From Bacillota bacterium (lineage in GTDB: Bacteria > Bacillota > Clostridia > Oscillospirales > Acutalibacteraceae), in the NCBI GenBank assembly GCA_023410445.1, contig JAEYPT010000006.1, forward strand, positions 359,535 through 423,534: 64,000 nucleotides of DNA, in the 5' to 3' direction. Each line of letters opens with the position of its first letter. The first letter of the stretch is position 1. Below, in pieces: positions 24,748 through 32,912 of this stretch. The position numbers were made by a program, and so were the translations under genes. Under the pieces are notes generated by a model. The model searched no databases. It was not told the origin of the DNA and was given only the letters and a program-made list of their open reading frames with translations.

Positions 24748-27700
24748 TCATACAATTCTGATGTAACACAGGACTGCTGCTTTCTGTTTTTGCACTCTGG
24801 AGTAGAGTGCCGTCATGGTTCCCGGTGTTCCGGCTGCCGTAATAGTGAAGAAATATTTTTTACCCTGTTGTTTCACTCTCCAGGTAAACGCCTTTGCATT
24901 GCCGACGCTCAGAGCCGGAACTGCGTTCCCATCGGATGTGACGGCAAAGGTATAGGATTTTCCTTTCTTCAGTGCCACAGGCTCAGTGGTGTCACAGTGA
25001 ACCGGATACGCCTTTGTTGCAGGCTTGGGAAGCAGCACATAGTCCGAGTTGTGCACAATGGAGAGACTTGCATAGCCCTGTGCGTCTACGGGGAATCTGC
25101 CGACTTGCTGAAGTGCACCAATCGTCGGATTGCAGTAATAGAGATAGGCCTCGGAACCTGCCGCAATCCCGCTTTGTGTTCCCACGGGCACCTGCACGGT
25201 TGCCGTAGCGGGCAGCAGACCGTTATCGGCAAAGTGCAGAGCTTCTCCTGCCGTGCTTCCGGCGGCTGCAAGGACAGCCGCGGAGGTAGAAGAATTCTGA
25301 ATGGAAGAAACCGTCACGGACAGGTCCACGCCGGTCTCGGGGGTCGGACAAGGCGTCCAGCTCCCGCCGTGAAAGGTCCAGGAAAAGGCCACCGCGCCTG
25401 TCTGCGCGTCCTTGACCGTTACGGTCACATCCTTGTGCGAACTCCGTGCGGCCTGCAGCACAGTAGCATTCAGGGGAATCGAAACCCGTACCGCGCCTGT
25501 CTGATTCAGCAGGATAGATGGCGCCTGAATCGTCAGGGAAATGGCATGTGCCGCCGGGTTTTGCATTTGTGCCAGAATGGCATCAGTCGGAGAGTTCAGA
25601 GCCACTAACAACGGAATCTGAACCGTGGCGGAACCGATCGCAGAAGAAATGTTCGCAGGAACGGTCGTGCTGATCGTACAGGTATCCCCGTTCACAACCG
25701 GAGGAGTATCCGGCTGAAGCGTAACCGTGGCGTGTACTCCTTCGGAGGAGCTCTGAACGATGGCGATACCGGATGAGACGCCGGCGGGCTTTGTCGACGA
25801 AGTCTGGGTACCGGAACTACTTTTACCGGAACTGCCGTTATTGCTATTGCCGCCGTTGTTGCCGTTACCGTTGTTGCCGTTGCCGCTGTTGCCGCCGGCG
25901 ATGGAAACAGTGCTTACCGCCTGTGCGGTGACGGAGGTGAAGGTTCCCGCACCGCTGTAGTTATTTACCAGTACGTCGCCCGCGTCGCCGATTTTTACAG
26001 CGTGAGGGCCGTCTGAAAGGCTGGAAAGCTTGATGGTTCCGTTTGCATCCGTTGTCCCGGAGAGAATGGCCCCGCCGTCTACCTGGTAGTTGACCAGTGT
26101 GTTTGCCACCGGCGCGTTGTTCAGCATAACGAGAACGGCGGCGGTGTAGGGCCTCGGCGTGTAACCGCCCTCGCAGGTGACGCGGTTCAGGGAAACGGGC
26201 ACGTTTACCGTCCCGCCAAGGCTCTGCATATAGTCCTCCAGCACGGTGTCGAGCCCGCCGCCCTCGCCGACGGAGGGCAGTCCTTTCAGAATGTCGTAGC
26301 CGTCGCCGCCCGCGATTTCAAAATCGTTGGAGACCAGAACCAGTTTGGTGCTGGTGTCGCTGCGGGCAATCTTTGTCCCGTTGCTCAGGGTAATGGAAGA
26401 AACGCGGCTTCCTGCGGCATTGCGCGGATCATAGGAGAATTTGAAGCCGGAAATCTGCGGAAAGCGTCCGTCGGCCCCAGCGATCTGACCGGTCGCAGTA
26501 TCCTGAGAGACAACCTTGGAGACGCCGTTTTCCGCAATGGCATATAGCTGCGCCGGGGTTACCTCCTTAAAGGCAATCGTATTGCCGAACGGAAGAATAT
26601 TGAGCACGTCCCCAACGGTAATGCTGCCCGCCTGCACGGTTGCCCGCACACCGCCGCCGTTTTCCAGCGCGACGATTGGCAGATTTTTATAGGTATCGGA
26701 CGTGATCAGTTGTTTGGCTTTCCAGGTCATCGCGTCCGTAATGAGGCAGCCGAGGTTTGTCTCGCCGAGTCGGGCCTCGTTGATGTTGTTGATGGTTCCG
26801 CCCCAGAGCGTGGTTTTTGTGCCTCCCACCACGCGCTTCAGCTGGACTGCCTGCCCGGCAACGATATCGGAGGCCATCTGTGCGACGGAAGATACAGGAT
26901 CTGTGCTGCTGCCAATATTGCCTCCGGTATAGGCGGAGACGTCGCTGTTGGGATTGCAGGAAATTTTGTGAGAGGAGGCGTCATAATGCAGCGTGACCTG
27001 ATCCACCTGACTGCTGTGGCTGCCGGTCTGCACAAGAGCGACAGGGTTGGTGTTTGCATCGTTTACGGTTTCATTCTCCACCTGATGGCTGTGCCCGTCA
27101 ACCAGAAGGTTCAGGCCGCTGGTGTGCGCAATGATTCCCTTTGCCGTGACGGTACTGGAGGGGTCGTCGCCGACATGCATGACGCCGATCACCACATCGG
27201 GATGCTCGTTGTTTTTCAGCGCGTCGATATTGTTCTGAACCACTGCGGAAAAGGCGGTCAGGTCATTCTGACTGAAATCAATGCCCTGCGTGCCGTTCGG
27301 GTTGGTCTTGAAGGCGGTTTCCGGCGTGGTGATGCCCAGAATGCCAATTTTCATCCCCTTGGCGTATTTGATGACGTAACTGCCGTTGTTTGGCATTGCA
27401 CCGCCCAAATAGGGGGTCCCTTTAAAAAACGGATTTCCATTCTTGATGGAATTCGCGGAAAGGATCGGGAATTCCGCCCTCTGCGCATTGGAAAGGAGCT
27501 GGCTCTGTCCGTAATCAAACTCGTGATTGCCGCACGCCATGGCGTCGTATCCCGCCGCGTTCATCAACCGGATGACGTCGGCACCCTGCGTCAGCGTCGC
27601 GAGTGAACTGCCCTGTGTGGCGTCGCCGGCGTCGAGAAGCAGTGATCCGGGGTCGTCGCGCTTGAGGCCAGCGACATAGTCCGAGCCGATCGTCTGAACA

Positions 27701-29337
27701 TTTCCGGCGCTGTTCTTGACCGTGGCAAGAGAACCGTGCATGTCGTTGGTGCAAATGATGTCAATAGAGCGGTCCGTTGAAACGCTGTGCTCATCTTTTG
27801 AAACATACAGTTGATCGCCGTTGCCGCTTGTCTGAAGCAAAAGCATATTCCCGGAGGGGCTGTCCTCTGCGGGTACGATGGACAGACTGTCAGAGGAGCA
27901 GGGATCACTGTTGCTCCGGGTGTCCGTAAAGGTATCAAAGGAAGGATTTGCTGCGTCGCTCAAATTGATGGCAGCCACGCCGCCCGCTTTCAGGCCGACA
28001 TAAGCGTAGGGAACGCCGCCCGATTCGGCGATGCTTACGGTATTCGGGGCGGGGCCGTTCCGGCAGCTCCACGCGTCCGGCTTTGTACCCGCGGCGGTGG
28101 AACGATTGTAGGCATCGGGATAGTTCTGCTTCAGTTTCTCATCCAGCTGCGCGCCCGTGTCGCCGACCTGCTGCATGGTAGCGGCGTTCCAGACGGAGAC
28201 GGAGCGTGTACCAAGCAGGGGATGGTTTGACATATACTTTATATTCACTTTGCTTAGATCTAAAATCGCGATATTCTCGTAATCGTCACCCGGAATCCCG
28301 AAAGCTTGGGCTGGTACGGAGTTGATTGCCCCCTCAGCTTTCATATCATCGATCGCACCCTCGTTGGCGGTGACGAGATAGGTGGTTCCACCTTCTGTAA
28401 AGGCCGCGATGCCGTTCGGCATGTAGGGGCAGCATGTGTTGTAATTTCCGGAATCGTATATGTTTGGATTTGCATTGCCCGGCTTATTGGTCAGCACGTC
28501 CACGGGAATGGAACTGTCCTTGCATCCGAGGCCGGTTACCGCAGTGAACGTGCCGGCGGAAAGATCCAGCGTGGCAATGGCGTTGTTTTTCTCGCAGGTG
28601 ACGTAGGCATTGCCACCCGCAACGCAGAGCGAGGTCGGCTCCAAATCCACGGAGAGGGATTTGCCACGCATCTTGATCATGTATGACTCATAAAACGATG
28701 ACTGAAAAAACGAGTCATCATCGTCTGCAAACTTGTCGAAGGTCACCACTTTAGAAGAGGCTTCCGTGATTCCGCGGCCCAGATCCAACTCGGTCACAGA
28801 GCCTTTCGGGTCGCCCTGCGATACCGGATCGGGCGCTCCTTTGTCAGTGGTCAGAATATATTCCTGATCAGGCGAGACGAAAATTTTGTCCGGCTGCACC
28901 CCGGTGGGAAACTCTTTGATGAAGTTTCCCGCGTAGTCGGTCAGAATAATTCCGCCGGGCTTCATATTGTCCGCCGACTTTACGGAGATGGCAATCACGT
29001 CTCGCAGAGTATCGACGGCCAGCGCCGTCGGGGTGCCTCCGCTGAGAGATGGAACCTGATCGAGCAGATTGTTCAGAGGAACGGATGAATCCTTGACAAA
29101 CGAATCGCCGGACGGTTTCATAATACTGATGATCTTGTCCAGGTCATTCAGAACGTAGATCCAGTGTGTGTCGGGGTTGTACGCGGCACAATCGGCGGAC
29201 GTTCCGGTTTGGACGGACGTGTTCGAGAACGTCGGGTTTTGGGCGGCCGCCGCCGGAACCGTAAAACTGGTTACAGTGAAACAAATGGCAACAAGCGCCG
29301 ACAGAAAACGTTTGTGGACAGGGAACGCGATTTTCAT
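24748..29337 (-). CDS. Giant secreted 5'-nucleotidase/metallophosphatase with propeller-like N-terminus and shared C-terminal module
   Basis: An exported enzyme of 1529 aa. AAGGAGG lies 9 nt before the ATG at 29337. After a signal peptide (ending PAAAAQ) comes a propeller-like domain of the choice-of-anchor I type (about residues 35-510). Next is a calcineurin-like phosphoesterase domain with T-N-D-M-H-G, D-A-G-D-A-T-Q-G, G-N-H-E-F-D-Y-G and D-G-H-S-H metal-binding motifs (about 530-800). The 5'-nucleotidase C-terminal domain (ENGGGVRA, then A-G-G-D-G-Y-D) covers about 850-1060. A Gly/Asn-rich linker (about 1155-1190) leads to the shared surface module. It would release phosphate from extracellular nucleotides or sugar phosphates (family inference). 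It ends L-C-Y-I-R-I-V, without the RQYGxF tail. Confidence 0.93.
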   Translation of the reverse strand: MKIAFPVHKRFLSALVAICFTVTSFTVPAAAAQNPTFSNTSVQTGTSADCAAYNPDTHWIYVLNDLDKIISIMKPSGDSFVKDSSVPLNNLLDQVPSLSGGTPTALAVDTLRDVIAISVKSADNMKPGGIILTDYAGNFIKEFPTGVQPDKIFVSPDQEYILTTDKGAPDPVSQGDPKGSVTELDLGRGITEASSKVVTFDKFADDDDSFFQSSFYESYMIKMRGKSLSVDLEPTSLCVAGGNAYVTCEKNNAIATLDLSAGTFTAVTGLGCKDSSIPVDVLTNKPGNANPNIYDSGNYNTCCPYMPNGIAAFTEGGTTYLVTANEGAIDDMKAEGAINSVPAQAFGIPGDDYENIAILDLSKVNIKYMSNHPLLGTRSVSVWNAATMQQVGDTGAQLDEKLKQNYPDAYNRSTAAGTKPDAWSCRNGPAPNTVSIAESGGVPYAYVGLKAGGVAAINLSDAANPSFDTFTDTRSNSDPCSSDSLSIVPAEDSPSGNMLLLQTSGNGDQLYVSKDEHSVSTDRSIDIICTNDMHGSLATVKNSAGNVQTIGSDYVAGLKRDDPGSLLLDAGDATQGSSLATLTQGADVIRLMNAAGYDAMACGNHEFDYGQSQLLSNAQRAEFPILSANSIKNGNPFFKGTPYLGGAMPNNGSYVIKYAKGMKIGILGITTPETAFKTNPNGTQGIDFSQNDLTAFSAVVQNNIDALKNNEHPDVVIGVMHVGDDPSSTVTAKGIIAHTSGLNLLVDGHSHQVENETVNDANTNPVALVQTGSHSSQVDQVTLHYDASSHKISCNPNSDVSAYTGGNIGSSTDPVSSVAQMASDIVAGQAVQLKRVVGGTKTTLWGGTINNINEARLGETNLGCLITDAMTWKAKQLITSDTYKNLPIVALENGGGVRATVQAGSITVGDVLNILPFGNTIAFKEVTPAQLYAIAENGVSKVVSQDTATGQIAGADGRFPQISGFKFSYDPRNAAGSRVSSITLSNGTKIARSDTSTKLVLVSNDFEIAGGDGYDILKGLPSVGEGGGLDTVLEDYMQSLGGTVNVPVSLNRVTCEGGYTPRPYTAAVLVMLNNAPVANTLVNYQVDGGAILSGTTDANGTIKLSSLSDGPHAVKIGDAGDVLVNNYSGAGTFTSVTAQAVSTVSIAGGNSGNGNNGNGNNGGNSNNGSSGKSSSGTQTSSTKPAGVSSGIAIVQSSSEGVHATVTLQPDTPPVVNGDTCTISTTVPANISSAIGSATVQIPLLVALNSPTDAILAQMQNPAAHAISLTIQAPSILLNQTGAVRVSIPLNATVLQAARSSHKDVTVTVKDAQTGAVAFSWTFHGGSWTPCPTPETGVDLSVTVSSIQNSSTSAAVLAAAGSTAGEALHFADNGLLPATATVQVPVGTQSGIAAGSEAYLYYCNPTIGALQQVGRFPVDAQGYASLSIVHNSDYVLLPKPATKAYPVHCDTTEPVALKKGKSYTFAVTSDGNAVPALSVGNAKAFTWRVKQQGKKYFFTITAAGTPGTMTALYSRVQKQKAAVLCYIRIV

Positions 29338-29740
29338 ACTGTGGGCCTCCTTCAATATCCTGAAAAACGGGATCATAAGTCGTTCGGAATCATGTTTCTC
29401 AGGTTTGCAAATGCTGAACAGGTTCTATGACAACGATAAGCTTCCTAACGAATGCCTTTCCAAAATAAAATAGTTTGACTTTTCAATAATGTCCGCATGA
29501 ATTAGAATATTTTTCTTTGCCAGGATATTTCACCGAGTAGCGCCTGCATGATTGCAGGGCCATGCTATCGTCACAAATTTGCGATATATCGATTTAACCG
29601 GGAAGTATTTAAATTTGTCAAATCTATTTCCTATAAAATTATATTCCCAATATTGCCCAGTTTCAACACAAAAGGCTTAGAAGAGACAAAATTTGAGAAA
29701 CTTTAAAAAACATTGTACGGATAAAGAGCCCTTATTTTGA
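29338..29740. other. Intergenic region upstream of the nucleotidase gene
   Basis: No gene recognised. It is AT-rich and contains a small CCTGCA-TGAT-TGCAGG hairpin near 29547-29562. The promoter of the giant nucleotidase gene must lie in the right part, but no clear -35/-10 pair stands out. Confidence 0.4.
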
Positions 29741-29782
29741 ACAAAAAGAACGCAGCCACTGAGTTTTCGCTCAGCGCCTGCG
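29741..29782 (-). terminator. Terminator of the 78-aa membrane protein gene
   Basis: On the minus strand, CGCAGGCGCTGAG pairs with CTCAGTGGCTGCG (two mismatches) with loop CGAAAA, then a CTTTTTG run. The arms resemble those at 23013 and 41606. Confidence 0.65.
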
Positions 29783-29801
29783 CCTTTTCTACTTTTGGTT
29801 T

Positions 29802-30038
29802 TTACGTATCGGCACCTGCCATTCCGGGGCCGATGCCGGCAAATCCTATCGCAATAAATATTACAACATAAATCAACAGCAAAAATACAAGAATAGAGGC
29901 AGCAATGAAAAGCTCCTTATGTCTCTTATTTCTCCGTTTTAAACAGGCTGTCAAAGCAAACAGCAATGCTGCCAACGGTACGGCTACAAGGGGAAACCAA
30001 GTGAATATGGTATAAAAAACAAATTCGTTTTTCGACAT
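29802..30038 (-). CDS. Small membrane protein, unknown
   Basis: A 78-aa protein with two TM helices (about residues 9-30 and 43-66), a basic loop between them (CLKRRNKRHKE) and a Gly-rich end. GAGGGTGAAG directly precedes the ATG and a terminator follows, which supports a real gene. No family recognised. Confidence 0.65.
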   Translation of the reverse strand: MSKNEFVFYTIFTWFPLVAVPLAALLFALTACLKRRNKRHKELFIAASILVFLLLIYVVIFIAIGFAGIGPGMAGADT

Positions 30039-30436
30039 ACTTCACCCTCGCAAAAACAATTCGAAAATATTCCCATTCATTATATTCCGATAAACTTTTA
30101 TTATCAATTTTAAATTCCTGACTTGCTCAAGAACAGCGCCGTCAAAGTTGTCACTCCACGGCTGCGCCCTCCGACTGATTTTACTGTAAAACAAGCTCAT
30201 CGCCAGTTTTTTCGGTCCCCGATTAAAGGATGCTGGAATATGGAAGCCGAACGAATTCTTATAATCCGCTAATGTCCGTTTCCCCGGTATTCTAAAGCGG
30301 GTTAAATTATGTGAATATAATATAAATATAAATTGTACCGATCCAATAATTATGCTATAATTCATATAGGATGATAAACCACATTATATCAGATTACCGT
30401 TATTGCGGCATTTAATAATCGATTCTTTGTGAGGAC
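30039..30436. other. No recognisable gene
   Basis: A minus-strand frame of 107 codons covers 30042-30365, but it has no ribosome site and the product resembles nothing I know. The stretch precedes a decayed gene and may itself be decayed sequence. Confidence 0.4.
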
Positions 30437-30733
30437 ATGGCTACCGTAGAGGCTATCAACAGCAATGGTAATCCTGATGTGTTTGCTTGGAAATTTCCGA
30501 GCGAAGAGTGGGACCCTGGATGCAGCTGATTGTAAACAAATCCCAAGAAGCCATCCTTTTTAAGAGTGGGCAGGCCTTGGACCTCCTTTCAGGCACACAT
30601 TGGGAACTGTCAACATCCCTATTTTGAACAACGTATTAATTTGACTTTCGGAGGACGTTCGCCACTCACTGCTGAACCTAATAAAAATTGATTCTCTGAA
30701 TATTAAATGGGGAACTGCAACTCCGACAATCAA
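30437..30733 (+). pseudogene. Decayed SPFH-domain (virion-core-like) protein gene, N-terminal part only
   Basis: Joining three frames gives a recognisable N-terminus of the bacterial SPFH/virion-core-like family. From the ATG at 30437, N-G-N-P-D-V-F-A-W-K-F-P-S-E-E. After a shift near 30515, Q-L-I-V-N-K-S-Q-E-A-I-L-F-K-S-G-Q-A-L-D-L. Then P-I-L-N-N-V, F-G-G-R-S-P-L-T-A-E, and after another shift I-D-S-L-N-I-K-W-G-T-A-T-P. At least three frameshifts and a 3' truncation make it non-functional. The next gene encodes a zinc-ribbon membrane protein, a type often found beside SPFH genes. Confidence 0.75.
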
Positions 30734-30801
30734 TAAAGTTATTTTACTCATCAAATAGAGAAACCAGTCAGCCGCACAGTTAAAGAAAGGGGCATATTAA
30801 G

Positions 30802-31368
30802 GTGGACCAAAATACGTTTATATCGAAATCTGCAGTAAGGGGAACATATATAGCCGGTAAAGTTTCAACCATATTCGGGTGGGTTGTAGCTATTAGTTTT
30901 CTAGTGACTTGGTTTACAGTAGACAGTACGCCAGGAAACGCGGTAGACATTGCTCCTATGTGTCTGACTTATATAGCCGTAGGTGTTTTACTGATTATTA
31001 ATGGCAAAAGGAAAAAGGACAGGCTTCGAAGGCTTGAAAAATACTTATCTATTATAGTGAATCAAAATGAAACCAGTATCGATCAGATTGCAACTATGGT
31101 TAAAAAGCCGGTAAACTTCGTTCTTAAAGATATGAAGTTTATGATTCGCAAAAGATATTTTGTTAATGCCTATATTGATCAAAATACAAACAGCATTGTT
31201 TTTCCGGGAAGAGTTGCTTCTGCTGCCCACAATGAGATCCATGAGGATTCCGTGCCCGACAGTGAAATGCAGGTCGTTACATGCAAAAGCTGCGGCGCTC
31301 AGAACAAAATAGCGAAGGGATCCGTAGGCAAATGCGAATATTGCGGTTCACTGCTTAGCTCGAACTAA
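30802..31368 (+). CDS. Membrane protein with C-terminal zinc ribbon
   Basis: A 188-aa protein. Two TM helices lie at about residues 18-38 and 50-66, then a basic region and a helical domain (about 75-125, including ETSIDQIATMVKKPVNFVLK, winged-helix-like). A C-terminal zinc ribbon C-K-S-C-G-A-Q-N-K with C-E-Y-C-G completes it. The start is GTG at 30802 with AAAGGGG upstream. It lies directly after the SPFH pseudogene and may have lost its partner. The function is not established. Confidence 0.8.
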   Translation: MDQNTFISKSAVRGTYIAGKVSTIFGWVVAISFLVTWFTVDSTPGNAVDIAPMCLTYIAVGVLLIINGKRKKDRLRRLEKYLSIIVNQNETSIDQIATMVKKPVNFVLKDMKFMIRKRYFVNAYIDQNTNSIVFPGRVASAAHNEIHEDSVPDSEMQVVTCKSCGAQNKIAKGSVGKCEYCGSLLSSN

Positions 31369-31433
31369 AGCATCTCAATACTAGTCTCGTATTTGGATTA
31401 CTAATCGTGTATAATGTTTATAATGACTGGCAC

Positions 31434-31475
31434 AAGGGTGTGCAGCTATCTGGCATCAGATAGCTGCACACCCTT
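31434..31475 (+). terminator. Perfect 19-bp hairpin in the leader of the EamA gene
   Basis: AAGGGTGTGCAGCTATCTG pairs perfectly with 31457-31475 across the 4-nt loop GCAT, followed by only ATTTAAG. It lies 23 bp before the EamA start. It may terminate the upstream gene or act as a leader/attenuator element for the transporter gene. Confidence 0.55.
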
Positions 31476-31497
31476 ATTTAAGTTAGTGAGGATTAAA

Positions 31498-32415
31498 ATG
31501 GACATTAATAAGGAAAACACGATCAAGGGCGAAATCAGTCTGCTTCTGGCAGCTATATTGTGGGGCAGTTGTTTTATCTTTCAGAAAAAGGGAATGGATT
31601 ATATAGGACCATTTACGTTTGGGACTTTTCGATTTATCCTTGGCAGTTTGGTTCTACTGCCTGTTATTATGATTATTTCGAAGAAAAAACGCGTTATCAA
31701 ACCAACGGTGACTCACGGTGAATTCGCTATCTTGTTTAGGGGCGGCGTATTGTGTGGCATATTCTTATTCGTAGCGGCATCACTGCAGCAGGTTGGATTG
31801 GTTTATACAACCTCTGGTAAGGCAGCTTTCCTAACTTCTATGGAAATTGTAGCGGTTGAATTATTTAGTTCCTTTTTCACAAAGGAGTTGCATATTAAGA
31901 CTTTGACGGGTGTTGCATTCGCGGTTATTGGCATGTATATGTTGTGCATCAACAAAGGGTTTTCATTACAGTTCGGAGATGGACTGGAACTCATCGGCGC
32001 CATTTTCTGGGGCGCTCAAATTCTGTCCATTGATAAATATTCAAAACTTACAGATGTTATGAAACTGTCTTTCCTTCAATTTGTAGTAGCGGGATGTTTA
32101 TCTGCCATTTGTATGATCTTTTTTGAAAGACCAAATCTTGTAGAGATTCACGAAAGCATCATCCCTATCCTCTATACAGGTATTATTGAAGTAGCCTTAT
32201 GTTATACCCTACAAATTATTGGACAAAAGTATGTTCCACCCGTTATTGCTGCGGTCTTACTAAGCCTTGAGTCTGTCTTTGCAGCTATATTTGGCGCTTT
32301 GTTTTTAAAAGAAGCTTTAACAAGCAAGGAAATGATCGGTATGATACTGATTCTTTTTTCCGTTCTAGTGATTCAGCTGCCATCTACGAGGAGGAAGTTG
32401 CAGCACAACATATAG
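31498..32415 (+). CDS. EamA/DMT-superfamily transporter
   Basis: A 10-TM drug/metabolite-type transporter of 305 aa made of two EamA repeats. The first starts G-E-I-S-L-L-L-A-A-I-L-W-G-S-C-F. The second holds L-L-S-L-E-S-V-F-A-A-I-F-G-A-L-F-L-K-E. Both are classic signatures of the family. I place the start at the ATG at 31498, preceded by GTGAGGAT; the frame is open further 5' through the hairpin. The substrate is unknown; relatives export amino acids or metabolites. Confidence 0.92.
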   Translation: MDINKENTIKGEISLLLAAILWGSCFIFQKKGMDYIGPFTFGTFRFILGSLVLLPVIMIISKKKRVIKPTVTHGEFAILFRGGVLCGIFLFVAASLQQVGLVYTTSGKAAFLTSMEIVAVELFSSFFTKELHIKTLTGVAFAVIGMYMLCINKGFSLQFGDGLELIGAIFWGAQILSIDKYSKLTDVMKLSFLQFVVAGCLSAICMIFFERPNLVEIHESIIPILYTGIIEVALCYTLQIIGQKYVPPVIAAVLLSLESVFAAIFGALFLKEALTSKEMIGMILILFSVLVIQLPSTRRKLQHNI

Positions 32416-32464
32416 TAGTCCCCGTAAACCCCAATAAACCTATTCGAACAATATCCAAAAAATA

Positions 32465-32507
32465 AACCCGAAAAGCTAGCATTCATGCAGCTTTCCGGGC
32501 TTTTTGT
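32465..32507 (+). terminator. Terminator after the EamA gene
   Basis: CCCGAAAAGCT pairs with AGCTTTCCGGG (one mismatch), followed by a T-run. It is the third member of the CCCGAAAAGC hairpin group in this window. Confidence 0.7.
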
Positions 32508-32857
32508 TTGGTGCAGGTAATCCGACGGCTGGGAATAAACCATCGATATAATGGACCAATTCTAATACCTCATACGATTCTACTTATATGTAGCTTAGTT
32601 GCCCGATAGGAACCAGGTAAGCATTATGCGAAGTTGGTCTTAATAGACCTTCCTTTCCATTTAATTTTTATTGGAGAAATCTTTTTAAATGCTGAAACAA
32701 TCACGATTGCAAGAAATAGAAGCATTAATATCGGGTAAAAAAGCACTGCCTATAAATGAAACCTACCGATGGGTCTTGTAAAAACGGTTAACAAAAAAAG
32801 CCATACGATGTAAAGACTTACCGATGGTTGTCTGTGCGTTTATAGTACCAATAATAT
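32508..32857. other. Intergenic region with a degenerate repeat
   Basis: No gene recognised. AACCAGGTAAGCATTATGCG plus AAGTT (32611-32635) resembles the sequence at 38707-38730 on the other side of the giant protein gene. C-T-A-C-C-G-A-T-G-G also occurs near 32763 and, slightly changed, near 32817. Confidence 0.4.
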
Positions 32858-32900
32858 AAGGGCTGCTTATATTCAACATTTGTGAATATAAGCAGCCCTT
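32858..32900. terminator. 18-bp perfect hairpin at the end of the 1710-aa protein gene
   Basis: AAGGGCTGCTTATATTCA (32858-32875) pairs with 32883-32900. It lies 12 bp beyond the stop codon of the minus-strand gene. The T-run is modest on both sides. Confidence 0.7.
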
Positions 32901-32912
32901 TATTCTTATTTG

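Noticed and set aside
26710..27606. Plus-strand frame of 298 codons opposite the nucleotidase gene
   Set aside because: It is antisense to the conserved metallophosphatase domain and has no ribosome site.
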